Positions 50,001-62,204 of a DNA stretch of 64,000 bases are shown piece after piece. The notes beneath the pieces are model-generated. The model worked only from the letters and a program-made list of their open reading frames with translations. It searched no databases and was not told where the DNA came from. This DNA comes from Todiramphus chloris collaris. Lineage: Eukaryota; Chordata; Aves; Coraciiformes; Alcedinidae. Location: the NCBI GenBank assembly GCA_025345505.1, contig JANVCC010000012.1, forward strand, positions 13,057,970-13,121,969. The letters are read 5' to 3'. A program made the position numbers and the translations under genes. How positions within the stretch are numbered: the stretch's first letter is position 1; each line of letters starts with the position of its first letter.

Positions 50001-51898
50001 TTAAGGCTCAGAGATTTGATTTACTCCATAGAAAAAATACTTTGATGTCTGCATAAATTCAGTTAAGATGCTGCCATTTTAAAATTAACTTCAGTGACAT
50101 TTATGTAGCTGAAATTATACTTGTAAGTGTAACTGTCTTTGAATATCTGTATGGTTAAGTTTATAGTGTGGAAATTAGTTTTGTACCTCTTGTAAATCTT
50201 GCACAGTGCGAGATTTGTTTGGGTTTTGGTTTGTTCTGTTTTGCTTTATTTTTTTTTTAAAGAAAGTAAGTCTCCTCAAAGCAAACCAGACCAGTATTTT
50301 GAAATCTACATTGTACAGATGAAGGACCTGGGAAAGTGCTTACTGAACTAATAAACCCACTGTAGCAATTATGTAAATCTTGTAAAGCATTTTCATGTTT
50401 TACTCTAAATACAGTAACAGTGAAATGACATGTGCAAACCAGCATCTATTCCATTATTATCTTTCTACTACATAAAATATTGATTTTGTCCTTGTAAAAT
50501 AGTATTTAGCTGCTACTGTGTCACAACCATTCATGTTTAATGCTAACAAATCAATAAGCATGAAGGATGAGTGATTAATTCCTCTATTTTTATTGCAAAG
50601 AAACTGGGGGACTGAATGGAGAAAACACTGACAATCTTTTGAAGTTAATTTCTGAAAGCTCCAAACTCTAAGCATAACTTTGTACACTTTCTTCTGGTTT
50701 GTACTTTATTTTTACTTCCTACAAGAACAACACCTGATAGTTTGCAATTATCTTTTAACACCTTATACAATTACTTGTTGGATATTTTTTTCCTATGGAA
50801 TGTATATGCATATGGCACTCTAATTGGCATATTAACATTTTCCTAATTAGTTTATTCTTATAAAATATCAAGCTAATGGGATAAGTGTAAAATTTTATCT
50901 CCTGAAGACAGTTTGAACCTGTTAGATAAATATCTTCATTGTCACCATGGTTATATATGGGTATGTAACTAACTTTTCAACAAGATCCATCAAATCTAAG
51001 AGTTTGAAGGCATTGTGAGCTTCCAGTAAAGACATAGCAATGTCACTATCTTGTAGGAGAATTTAATGGTTGTTACTTCCCAGAGGAATGTATAATTATC
51101 ACAAGATAAATTAGACTAGAACTTGAAAAATTACAGTTCATGTCAGAAAACTGTGAGAATTATGTCTTGAAAATCCACTTATGCATACTGCAAAAAACCT
51201 TCAGTGACATTTCTATTCTTAATTATCCAGAAATCTTGGTTTGGAACATTATGTGTATACGCCCTTAAATTTTGCTTTCCTTTCATGTGTTTCCAAATAA
51301 ACCATTTTTTAAGAGAGAGTCATCCTGCAGGTGCATTGAAAGAGATTTGTTTTAATATTTTTGGACAGCAGATGTTTGATCAGTATAAAACTTAGAGAAA
51401 TTAAATCCATATAGTTTACTGTATACTCCTTTCCATGTATTAAGTCCTGTTTTTCATTTTTTGCCTTTCCTTTATAATTCTGAGCAGACTAATACTTTGG
51501 TTTAGTTTTCCATGACTTTCATATTATGTACAAACAATTTTATTTTCAAAGACTAAAGCATGAAACTGGAAAAAATATTCTATTGCTTTTTTTTTTGTTC
51601 TGATTAGTTAGGGGTGAGCACCCTTAAATTTTCTGTCCTGAAGAAGAGAAGCAGACATGTTCCAGATATTATTGAGCAACAATCCTATTTTCATGCCACT
51701 TTAGACTTGTCTCTCCTGAGACAAGATACTTCAAAACACACAGTACTGAAATATGCTTAAATGTAGTGACTTAGGGTTCTTCCCATGAGGAATTGCACGA
51801 GAGAATTCTCAGAATAATTCTTATTTCCAGGCCATCTCTCATTTGACAGCTGCAAAAAATTGAGAGTTTAAAAGTATAAATATATGAAGTTAACTCGA
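50001..51898. other. AT-rich unique DNA, no gene seen
   Basis: No gene or repeat recognised. Short open frames of up to 76 codons only. Confidence 0.6.
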
Positions 51899-52029
51899 AG
51901 AGATGAGTGCAAAAATCCAGTTATTGAAGTGGAGGAATCAATCTAATTATAAATAAGGTGTGAGAGAGATGAGTCCAAAATCCAGCTATTGAACTGGAGA
52001 AGTCAATCTAACTATAAATAAGGTGTGAG
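51899..52029. repeat. Tandem duplication of a 66-base unit
   Basis: Copy 1 (51899-51964) and copy 2 (51965-52029) are directly adjacent. They differ by six substitutions and a one-base indel, so they are about 90 percent alike. Both start AGAGATGAG and end ATAAATAAGGTGTGAG. The unit resembles none of the transposons recognised here. Divergence suggests an old duplication that never expanded into a longer array. Confidence 0.95.
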
Positions 52030-52613
52030 ACTGTTCACCAATACTTATCAAATTTCAGGACAAAAAAAACCAAACCAACCAACAAGCAACTAAACCATTT
52101 CTTAAAGGACAGTTATTTAGATAATCTGAATTTATGAATGCCCTGGTTATTCCACTTGAAATGTATTGTTTATTCTTTGTTTTTATTTTAGATTTTAAAT
52201 TTGTATTGTATTGCTAAACTTCTTTTGTAATACAACTTTCCAAAGTGCAGAGTTGCAAAGAGAAAAAAGATTAAAAGTTCTAAAGAAATGCAAAATTTCT
52301 TCCTCTACATGAGTCAGCAGGAGAGATTAAATGGTTGGGTACTGTAGCACATACTGATCTCACCACCCTGACAAGGCAGAAATTTGATCTTTGTGGATAC
52401 ACTCTGAGTTGATGTGGGTAGCCTATGCATGTGGGATTTTTTTTTTTTTTTTTTTTTTTATGTCTATTATAACTCTATTCATGAGAGTATCACAGAATGA
52501 TCTGGTATTAACCATGGACTCCATAATAAATTGTATCTGATGGTATCCATATCATCCTAATTTCAGTACCAGTCTAAGGAAATAATGAATCATGCTTCTA
52601 ATAAATCAGTAAG
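52030..52613. other. AT-rich spacer with a T23 run
   Basis: Unique DNA containing 23 consecutive T at 52437-52459. Nothing else recognised. Confidence 0.65.
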
Positions 52614-53160
52614 ATCATAAAATCATAGAATGGTAGGGGTTGGAAGGGACATCTGGAGATCATCAAGTCCAACCCCCCCTGACAGAGCGGAATCACCTAG
52701 GGAAGGCCACAAAGGTGGGTTTTGGAAACATTTAGAGAAGAAGACTCCACAACCCCTCTGGGCAGCCTGTTCCAGTACTCCATCACCCTCACAGTGAAGA
52801 AGTTTTTCCTCATGTTGAGCTGGAATTTCCTGTGTTTCAGCTTGTGACCATTACCTCTCATCCTACCACAGGGCACTACTGAAAAGAGACTGGCCCCTTC
52901 TACTTGACACCCATCCTTCAGATATTTGCAAACATTAAGAAGATCCGTTCTCAGTCTTCTCTTCTCCAGACTAGACAGTCCCAGGTTTCTCAGCCTTTTC
53001 TCACAAAAGAGATGTTCTAGTCCATTCTCATTCTCATAGCTCTCCATTGGACTCTCTAGTAATTGCCTGTCCCTCTTGAACTGGGGAGACCAGAACTAGA
53101 CACAATACTTCAGATGTGGTCTCACTGGTGCAGAGTAAAGGGGGAGGAGATCCTCCCTAG
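52614..53160 (-). mobile_element. CR1 fragment, ORF2 C-terminus to tail, minus strand (CR1-F)
   Basis: A minus-strand CR1 whose tail (ATCATAAAATCATAGAAT, 52614-52631) is on the left. The 3' UTR and the C-terminal part of ORF2 follow up to about 53160. ORF2 landmarks on the minus strand are LSSLEKRRLRTDLLNVCKYL, RMRGNGHKLKHRKFQLNMRK and YWNRLPRGVVESSSL, which are strongly CR1-like. It abuts a second CR1 3' end in opposite orientation at about 53160. Confidence 0.93.
52697..53047 (-). pseudogene. CR1 ORF2 C-terminal domain fragment
   Basis: An open 116-codon piece encodes the C-terminal part of CR1 ORF2, downstream of the RT core. It has the conserved NGHKLKHRKF and FFTVRVMEYWNRLPR stretches. 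The RT catalytic region is absent, so this is a fragment without enzymatic capacity. The Met at 53047 is only the first ATG of the surviving frame. Confidence 0.88.
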
Positions 53161-53315
53161 ACCTCCCTGGAGTCTTTTACGACCCACCTGGATGTGTTCC
53201 TGTGTGGCCTGCCCTAGGTGATCCTGCTGTGTCAGGAGGATTGGTCTCAATGATCTCCAGAGATCCCTTCTAATCCCTACCATGCTTGATTCTACAATTT
53301 TATGATTCTATGATT
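53161..53315 (+). mobile_element. CR1 3' end in opposite orientation (CR1-G)
   Basis: A plus-strand CR1 3' UTR: CCTGGAGTCTTTTACGACC, CACCTGGATGTGTTCCTGTG, CCTAGGTGATCCTGCTG, CTCAATGATCTCCAGAGATC, then the tail ATTCTACAATTTTATGATTCTATG ending near 53313. Its sequence is similar to the 3' part of CR1-F in reverse, so both belong to the same or closely related subfamilies. Both tails point outward, so this is not the product of twin priming of one insertion, which leaves only one tail. Confidence 0.9.
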
Positions 53316-56300
53316 TTTATCTTGGTAACATTTTTTGTTTATTTTAGAAACAATGATATATTCCCCATCAAAAAATATTTTGTATCAAATTGTTTATAAA
53401 TACTATATGATACTATGAAATTACTTCCTATATAAATCTGACTCTAGGTATGAAGAAAATGTTCTTGATCTTGTTCTGAATCTTGATTTCCCTGCTATTT
53501 TTTTTACTGAATTTCCTCACACAATTTGAGTTCTAAGCAAAGGAATTTGTTTGATCCTAGCTATCATTCTTGCAATTGTCTTTTAACCTGAGAATGTAGA
53601 GGAAGGATTATTTTTAGGGTTTTAATTTTATTACCATTTCAGATGGCTGGGTCTTTCAATTATTTTTTACCTCTTTAGGTTGGCTTAATATCTTTTTCAT
53701 GTAGGAATTTCTATTACCAACCCCTTTTAATTTTCTTGCAGGCTGGCATACTATCAATGTGAAAATACAATCTCCACTTTTTCTGGTAGCTCTTAGATTT
53801 TTCATGTTGGACATCTTATAAAAAGAAAGCATCCCATTAAAATATAGGAATGTTTAGTAATGCTAAGTTCTGGCAGTAATGAATGTAGGCTGAAACAAGG
53901 CTATTGTGTTTCAGCAAAAAGACTCCTTTTTATGGAAAAAATATTTTTCCAGGTTATGAAATTGTGATAGAAAATCCACATATTGTATACAAGATAGGAA
54001 AAAGAGCAATACAGTCTAATGAATACTCACATCTGGTAAACACTGAGCAACACATGCTGAAAACTATGGGTTGGAAATCATCCAAGTGGTAATGTTTTCT
54101 TGTTGCTAGTTATTTTCATGGTATTTTGGCATGTTGCCGTTTTGGACAAATCAGCAGAGGATTATTTGATTGTACTCAAAAAATCCAAAATATATGCAAG
54201 TGAGGTCTCTACCCTCTTATTCATTGTAGCATTGCAATGATGTAACATGATCAGTGAGTATGTCTGTATATATATAAAAGTATAATATTTTTTTAAAGGT
54301 GCAGTCCGATCTATCTTATCAGACTATACCTTTTCATTTAAGAAAACTGTTGTGTGCAGATGCTTCTAAGCACCTTCATCATGACTAAAAATGAAACAAA
54401 GAAACACTTGTAGTGTGAATATGTAATGAATCGGTCAAGTTTTTTGGCAGTAAAACTTTTATTAGGATTAAAATCTTATTTTATTAAATGAAAGAATTTA
54501 TTATCTTGTACACCTATTTTTTCCTTTCAGCATGATTTTGTGCCAAATATGTAGCTTTCTATATTTGTTTGTTCTAATAACTTTATTTTGATCAGGTCTA
54601 AAGGGGCTCCGTGATTAAAGCAGACAACTTTGATTTAGTTTAATTGATTGGGACAGAATTTTCATAAAGAATTAAGTGTTTTCTGTTCTTTCTAATTTAA
54701 TTCTTTCTAGTCTGCATCAAGAATTTATTCACACACAAAATTAAAAAACTGAAAGAACCTAATACCTGAAGACATGCAATATGCAGTTTCACTCATCAGC
54801 TTTCTTGTTATGTTGGCTTGTCGGTCTTTGCATTCAACTTTTCTAAGTCCTGTTAAATGAAATACAGCACTTTGGTGAAATGAAGGCAATATATTATAAA
54901 CTAACTATGACTTCTCTTTGCTTCTGAGTTTGTGATGTTTTGGTTGGTTTTTTGTGGTTTTTTTTTTTTTTTGGGGGGGGGGTGTTGATTGTTTGTTTGT
55001 TTTTTTCCTTAAAACTTTACTTGATATCTTATTTCCTTACCAGAGAACCTGAGTGTCAAGTGTTCTTCCTAACTGCTATAGGAATAGATTTATTATGAAC
55101 ACTATAGGAACAGAGGAGTTTGTCAGTTTCTTGTAAAAGTTGGGCATCTATCCTCTAGAGTTTATAATGTACATGGTAATCTCAGCCTTTGGATTATGCT
55201 AAAGAACAGTGGAGTTTTTCAACAATTAGTCTAACAAAAGGCAACTTTCTCATTCATTAATTATATACCTACAAGATTTTACAGTTTATCTCTCATTCTG
55301 AACATGCAATCATTTTTATTTGCCTTTTTCCAGGCCTTCTCAAAATATGTAAATATAAAATGGCAGTATCAGTGTCTTGATTAGAATTTCCATTATTTCA
55401 TCCAAGAAAAAGTAAATCAATCTTTTTTGCTACACCTGATTGTATTCAATACATGCAACTCAAGGTGAAAGAGAAATTTCCTTTTTATCCTGTTGTAGCT
55501 ATCAAACCATTACTCTCAGTTAAGGTATTATGATTTCCATATCGTTCTTAATATGAAGTTTCCTGAAATTATTTGCTCATTTTAAAAACACCAACATGAA
55601 GATTTTATTGCAAATTTCACACTTATTCATTCTGAGATGCATGTCTTGATATGTCTGTTTCAATTAAAATTTTAAGCATAAAACAAGTGAGTATGGTTAG
55701 GTATTAGTTGCATTTAAAAGCAATGTTAGTGTGACAAAAATTCTTCAAAAATTCTGTCAGGTACAATAAATATTGTTCAATATAATAGCAATGACTGCAC
55801 TTCTCCCAATTGTTTTTACACTACTAAATGTCACCTAGGCATTTGTAAAATAATGAAAATATTTTCTAGTTATCAATGTAAATCTGCAGTACACATTAAA
55901 TTATTTGTCAATAGCAATTTTCCCAGTATTGAGGGACAAATCTTCCTTCAATTTAAACTTATATAAGTCTCACTGTCTCTCAGATGCAAAGTTGCTGTTA
56001 CAGCTAGTGGCCAGTTATTAATGGGACAGGGTTTGGGATCCTGATATATTCCAGTCCATGCCAGATATTCCAGGCACAGTACTTGGAGTTCTTCTCATCC
56101 TCCCACTTTCCTTATGACTGCTGTGAATATTAGGATACACAGCATCTCCATCTTTTTCATTTTATAGATGTAACTGCTCATGAATGAAAAGGGAAACCCA
56201 TAAAGCAGTTATTAGTAAAACTCTACTTGTAAATTGAGAAAATCCATTGCTTAAATTAAGTGAAAAAAAAATCCAAAATATGTGAAGGAATGGAGATATA

Positions 56301-58966
56301 TTTAACTTCTGCCCTTCAGTGATGTCATCAGAGAGAATTTTTTTTTTTAAATGTGATTAAAAATAAATTTAATAAATCTAGGATGTTTGTTTATGCAGTA
56401 ATCATATTTTTGTATTTATTTGATGTTGCCATTAAAAAGAGGAAGTAATGCATCTGTGAGCCTTACATACTATATTTTATGATACGCTATGTACTTGTAT
56501 AACATATATGCTTATTTATGTCATTAGGGAGTTTCAAACATGTGTAGCATGAGTTTTGTAAGTGGAAACAGAGAGCTCTTACTTTTATCCATAAGTTCAT
56601 AAGTTATCCAAATGTACATGAGTAATTTTATTAAGGAGAGAATTGATTTGGTTACTGAAGTACCTGCAAAATGCAGAATTCATGTCATCTCAGGCTCTTG
56701 TAAAAAAATTTTTAAAACCCCAAACATGTAAACCCCTATTTTGTATTCTCTGATTCCTCTGTGAGGAAAAAATGTTCTAACATTCTCATGTCACTGAAGA
56801 TGATATAAATATTTATACTATCCTTGATTATTTTAATTTTCTCAGATAACTTGTGCCAGTATAATTTATTACTCATCTAAAAAGGAATTAATAACATTGT
56901 GATAACAAAGGGAAGCTACAACATTGTATCTGGACTCACCTTTCTTCTCTGATGATCAGCACACAAACTAGTATGTGAACAGTCATTGATCCTGCTATGG
57001 AGGTTACATACTCATCTCATTATGTTTCCATCAATACCTTACTGGACACATCAGACTGTAGTTTTTAGCATGCACTCTGTAATTTTTCTAGTTTCAAACT
57101 ACAACACAGAGTGTAATCAAAGTACCACTGCATTGTGTCAATGCATGATGTTGGATAACTCACTGTTGTATTTTGCCTACTTTTAGGAGATAACACATGG
57201 TTCAGGACCATCTATCTGGTGCTGACAATCCCAGAGTGTATGCCTACATAAGCTTTATTCTTTTGGAAATGTGCAGATAGAAATTTTCTTAAACTTCCAG
57301 CAAATGCAGAAACACAGGATATCAGTTCTTTGTGATTTCAGTAAGCCCATTACAACAGAAATGAAGGGCAGCCTCTTTACTGTGTAGAACAGTTTCTCTG
57401 TCTCTCCCCATGTGATAATTTTATGTCCCCAGCTGTTCTACAGGCTCAGGACACCCCTCAGTCTTTGATTTCCTCTCTCCACAGTTCTTTTCAGCCTCTT
57501 CTGCTCTTCTCTGTACTGCAGTATGCCCTTTAAATTCTGAGTAAAATGATTTTTAAACACCCCAGAAACCGATAACCAAAAAAATACCTGGTGTGTGTGT
57601 AATATGACACTTCTTGATAACAACTTTTTTAGCTGTAACAGAGAAACCCTCTTAGGTTACATTATTTTTACTTTTTTTTTTTTTTCCACAGATTTCCATT
57701 CTGATCACATTCAGGTCTTGCAACTACTTTAACCTGAATGAAAAGCTGTGATGACCTGTGGTCTGCTCTTAAATATCCTGATGGTGTAATTGTCTTCAGG
57801 GATGAAACAAAGAAAGCAGGCATAATAACTTTGTTTAATAGCAGTATATTATAACAAAGTTGATTACAGTGCAACATAGCTGTGGGATTTTATTAATGAT
57901 GTGGTAATGCAACTTGAAAAGGATGTATTTTGTATGCATATTTCAGTATACATCATCCAAAGACTCTGTCCTGCAACGCTTGCTGAAGTTTATTTTATGC
58001 TACAGAAGCTGGGGAGCCTTACAACATGTTTTTAGCAAGATAAACAACAACCAAGAAAATTTACTATCAAAATAAGCTTGTTATGTGGTAAATTATTAAT
58101 TGCTACCGTAAACTTCTATTGCTTGATATAACAGGAGCAGAGCTGTGAGTGTGACATTGTTTATCACTTACGCTTTTGAAATCAGTCACTCTGTTCCCCT
58201 CAATTCCCTAGCAAGACTTCATCTGGAGAAGACTGTAGGAACAGGCAACAAATGGAACAAATGGAAAAGAGGCTAGAGAGAACTGATAGTATTTACAAAA
58301 TTCCATTACACTGTTTCTCTAATAGCTTGTGATACTGCAATGTATTTACAAATGCAAATTAAAGTAGAATTATGTTTTGTTTTTTATAAAAAGCAAAGTA
58401 AGTCTTAAGGCAACGAGGAAAAGTAACATGCATAAATGTATACAGACGTGCACATGGAGTGATTACTTTCTGCTGTAGTTCCAATGTACTGTAGTATTTG
58501 AGAGTTTTTTTACTGTTGCTATTATAAAAATTGCTCTAGTCAGGCTCATTCCTTTTGCCATTGGCATACATATGAGAATAAAAAGAAGTAGGATGGTATA
58601 AAATTCCATAGGATGATCATGGACAAAGTTCTGAAAAGTATGTCACATTAACTGAATAAAATTATGACTTCCACTTTCCCTGATTCATCTCCTGTACATC
58701 AGTTATGCTGTTGGTCTTCATATAGATTGTAACAAAGTACAAGTATGATAGACATAGATTAAAATTGGATGCCTGAACTCAGCGCAAATTTATAAGGTAT
58801 TTTTGAATCTTTGAAATTACAGTATAAATGAGCATCCTTTACATGAGTCTCAGTGAGAGCATTCAATTGTAGGAGTCCTTCAAAAACAGAGAATATGAAA
58901 TGTATTCTTTAAGGAAGGATCTCAAGCAAACTTGTTCATTTATGTTTGTGGTTTATATTACCTCCA
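53316..58966. other. AT-rich unique DNA, no gene seen
   Basis: No gene or transposon recognised in about 5.6 kb. A T15G10 junction lies at 54958-54982. A T run precedes 57686. A slightly more mixed patch at about 56000-56110 has no recognisable content. Confidence 0.55.
54958..54982 (+). repeat. T15G10 homopolymer junction
   Basis: Fifteen T run directly into ten G, followed shortly by TTTGTTTGTTTG. The flanks are TTGGTTGG-like. See the similar T7G9 at 32143-32158. Confidence 0.85.
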
Positions 58967-59341
58967 TGTTGTCATTTAGATATGGTCAGGAGCTGAGCAC
59001 CATGGAGCCACTTCCTCACACTGTCCCTGCCCACACCACTATGGAATGGAATAGGGAACAGATAGAAAAAGGCAAAACTCCATGGGCTGAAATAAGGAGA
59101 ATTTAATGAACAGTGCAAGAAGAGAAGAAAGAACAGTAATAACAGTAATAGTAATGAAACAATATATAAAGTGAGTGATATAAAATGCACTGACTTCCTA
59201 GACCTGCATCTACCCTACAGTCCCTGCAAGACATCACTATGGTATCAGATATCCCATTGGCTGGTTTGACTGTCTATTCTGACTGTGGCATATTCCCAGT
59301 TTCTGGTATAAATTAACCCTATCCAAGCCAAACCCAGGACA
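58967..59341 (-). mobile_element. Solo LTR of an avian endogenous retrovirus, minus strand (LTR-4)
   Basis: On the plus strand the segment begins TGTTGTCATTTAGATATGG, TCAGGAGCTGAGCACC and ends CTATCCAAGCCAAACC, CAGGACA, with TG...CA ends. These match the reverse complement of the LTR-1 and LTR-3 type. An ATTAAA hexamer on the minus strand is at 59107-59102. The TATA region is degraded. It is shorter (375 bases) than LTR-3, apparently through internal loss. No internal retroviral sequence adjoins it. The 68-codon plus-strand frame at 58900-59106 crosses the left edge and is not considered a gene. Confidence 0.8.
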
Positions 59342-61570
59342 ATCCTTCAGAAAAAAAAAAAAAAAATTGTGCGCACTGATTTGCATATCTCTGTGGAAGC
59401 TATGCTTAGAATTCAGTGCAGACAAAAAGGCAGGATATAGCTCTTAGAAAGCCCTTATTTTTTTCTGACATCTTACTGTGTTGGGCTCATTGATTATTGT
59501 TCATCTTTACTCTTTCCACCACTCACTTTAGAGTGGTGCACCTTATGCAGTATTAGGTTTTGTGATAATAGGGACAGTCTCATATGTTTTTGGTGTATTG
59601 TTTCCCTTCACTGATTCACAGGGAGTAAAAATGATAAGATTGACAACATAATCTTGTCCATTACAGTATTGGTGAGACCTTTATTCATAAATTTGCCAAT
59701 TGGAAAGCCAAAATGTTTTTAATATTTGTCTTCAATTACTCAAAGGCTGGAATTCACTATATTTGCTTAAGGTACGTTATCAAAACAACAAGCAGCATTC
59801 AGCAAGTTTCTGAATTAAAAAAAAATCATTAATTCAGAAACAAATACCAACTGAAATAATATTGCCACTGTATCTGTCATGCAGGCAGACATTATTCCTT
59901 TTATCAGTAAAAACTGCAGTGTAGAATTTCTTCTGCTACTTTTCTACCTGTCTTGCAGTGTTATGTTTACTTAAGAATAGCTGCCATTAATGACCAACCA
60001 ACAGGACATCAGTACAGTTGAAATACCTGCCTTGTGATGAACTTTACAAGTAACTATCCTGTGTATCGTGGCTCTATTAATTCACAGTTGGTACCAATAG
60101 CTCCAATCCAAGTAAAGAGGAAAAACTCTATGAAATCTCTCTAGATCTTCTTTGCATCAGAGTGCAATACAATTCAGAAATTAGCATTTATTTTCTACAA
60201 AACTCTCACAGGATGAAAACTGAACTCTGAAAATACTTAATCTGATTTATTGAGTATTTGACATTGTGGACAGTTGCATCTAGGAGACATCAACTTAGAA
60301 GTTATATAGGCTTTTAGCAAAAAGAATACATGTTTCATGACACAAGCTCCTGTCACTGTAAGCTGTAAGAAAAAAATATTCTTTTGTCCTTGGAGATTTG
60401 ATTCATATCCTAGATATATATCCTATTTTCAGTACTGTTTTTGCACAAAGAAAATCCTGCAATGCTACTGTATAAGTCTTTACCTTTGACTTCCAAATTA
60501 TTAGTTTCAGTTCATACCACATTCTGCCAAATCATTCACAATGATATCTAAATGAAGTGTCAACTAATTTTTGAGCAACTAAGCAAAATCTATTCTGTTA
60601 GTGGGGGGAAAAAAAAAAAAAGAGCAGAAGTATTTAATTAGATGTATCTCTAAAACACTTTTCTTCAATGTAAACAACAGCTGTACAATGATTGTAGTTA
60701 TATTACACATTTTTTACTGGGCACTGTCAGCTTTAAAAAAAACCACAGAAGTGGGTTATTTAGTTCACTTCATGTAAGCACATACTTTGCTTTAAAATAG
60801 CTGTTCCACAGAACATCACTTCTACTTAATTAGGGAGAAACTGCACAGGAAAAAAAAGTCATTTTAGCCATTCTCCCAAACTTTCTGAAAAGACTTTTAT
60901 TAGTTGGGATTGATTTGGCCATGTAAGTAGGAAACAGAAAATTCTGTACATATTCTCTGATACAACATCTTCACCTATAACATTTGTCTGAGTAGGAAAT
61001 ATTGTTAGATGCTCATTTTCAATACAAATTTCAATCCTTCATTAAAATTTTATTTCAGTATAATACATATTTCACTCAGGTGTTGAAAGCCAACATTTGA
61101 ACATTTCTTTTCGTAGATTTGTAACTATCCATTTTTCTTCCTTCTGAATAGACCTTAAATATACCTTCAAATGGTAAAAAAAAAAATAAATAAAATTTAG
61201 AGAAGTTGTTGGTGTGCTATTTACAGTTTCATTTTTGTCCGAGAAGGGAATAATGCAATGTTCATATAGGGAGTGACTCCTTTTAAGGAAGATTTTATAC
61301 CTACCTTTCTGAGGTTTGATGATCAGTTATATGTGTTTTGGAGTACATAGCTGAGTCTTTTAGACTAAATTCTTTGACACTGGGAAAGGAACATTTCCTG
61401 GGCATCAGGACAGGAAGACCTGAAATGTTAAAAGGATCAGTAAGGTCCTCATATACTCGTCCTGAGAGATAAATGTCTGTTTTCTGTACCACTGGTCTTC
61501 CATCATGAAAAAAAAAAAAAAGTAGCTTTGTACTTTTTTGTCTGTAGATTTAGTGAACAATTTAAGGAAT
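59342..61570. other. AT-rich unique DNA, no gene seen
   Basis: No gene or transposon recognised. A 17-base A run is near 59351-59366 and a G6A13 junction at 60603-60621. Confidence 0.6.
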
Positions 61571-61640
61571 TAAGATCAAACTGTCTCAAAGAGTAGGAAA
61601 ATCCTGTGATTTTCCTAATGTTTGAGACAGTTTGATTTTA
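61571..61640. repeat. Long near-perfect hairpin (70 nt), miRNA-precursor-like
   Basis: The outer arms ATCAAACTGTCTCAAA (61575-61590) and TTTGAGACAGTTTGAT (61621-61636) are exact reverse complements. They extend by four more pairs, including one G-U wobble, to 61571 and 61640. After a 3x3 internal step (GAG against ATG, with a possible central A-T pair), the inner arms TAGGAAAATC (61594-61603) and GATTTTCCTA (61608-61617) pair perfectly around the loop CTGT. The shape and size suit a microRNA precursor or a miniature inverted-repeat transposon. I do not recognise the sequence as a known microRNA. It lies between AT-rich unique DNA and a CR1 fragment, 565 bases upstream of the latter. Confidence 0.85.
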
Positions 61641-62204
61641 CAAATATGCTGGAAAGTCTAGCAGAAATAAGGAAAAATCCCAGGTTAATCACCTCAGCAG
61701 ATGACAGACAGAAAATCTGCTGCAGGGTATTCAGAAAAAGGTGAATGATATGGTAACAACACTGTGTAATCACCAATTACTGTGTCTGTACTAGAAGACT
61801 TCCTTAAATAATATGTTGTAACATAAATAGTACAGATGGCCATGTTTATGACTATCACCATGTTTTTAATTTTTTATGCTTTTCAAAAGCAGGATACATC
61901 TCCCAGCAGCAGAAAGTATGGATTGAAAATCTTTATGAAGATCTAAATATAGGATTAATATTTCTACTATTAACAGTGTTCATTTGAACTCTGGCAAGCA
62001 ATGTTCATCAGTAAGACTAGTTTGAAAAGACTGAAAACTGAAAAACCCCAGAACAAAAATATGTTTTGTCATTTACTTAGTTTAGAACTAAAATCTGAAT
62101 AAATGATACATGAAAAATGTTATCTCACTTCATACTGATGATAACTTTTGATGTAATTTTATTTGGGGAGGAACTTGGGGAAGTTATGTATCATGGTCTT
62201 TACA
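61641..62204. other. AT-rich unique spacer
   Basis: Nothing recognisable between the hairpin and the CR1 fragment. Confidence 0.6.

Noticed and set aside
52614..53315. Twin-primed single CR1 insertion
   Set aside because: Both inverted parts carry a 3' tail; twin priming would leave only one.
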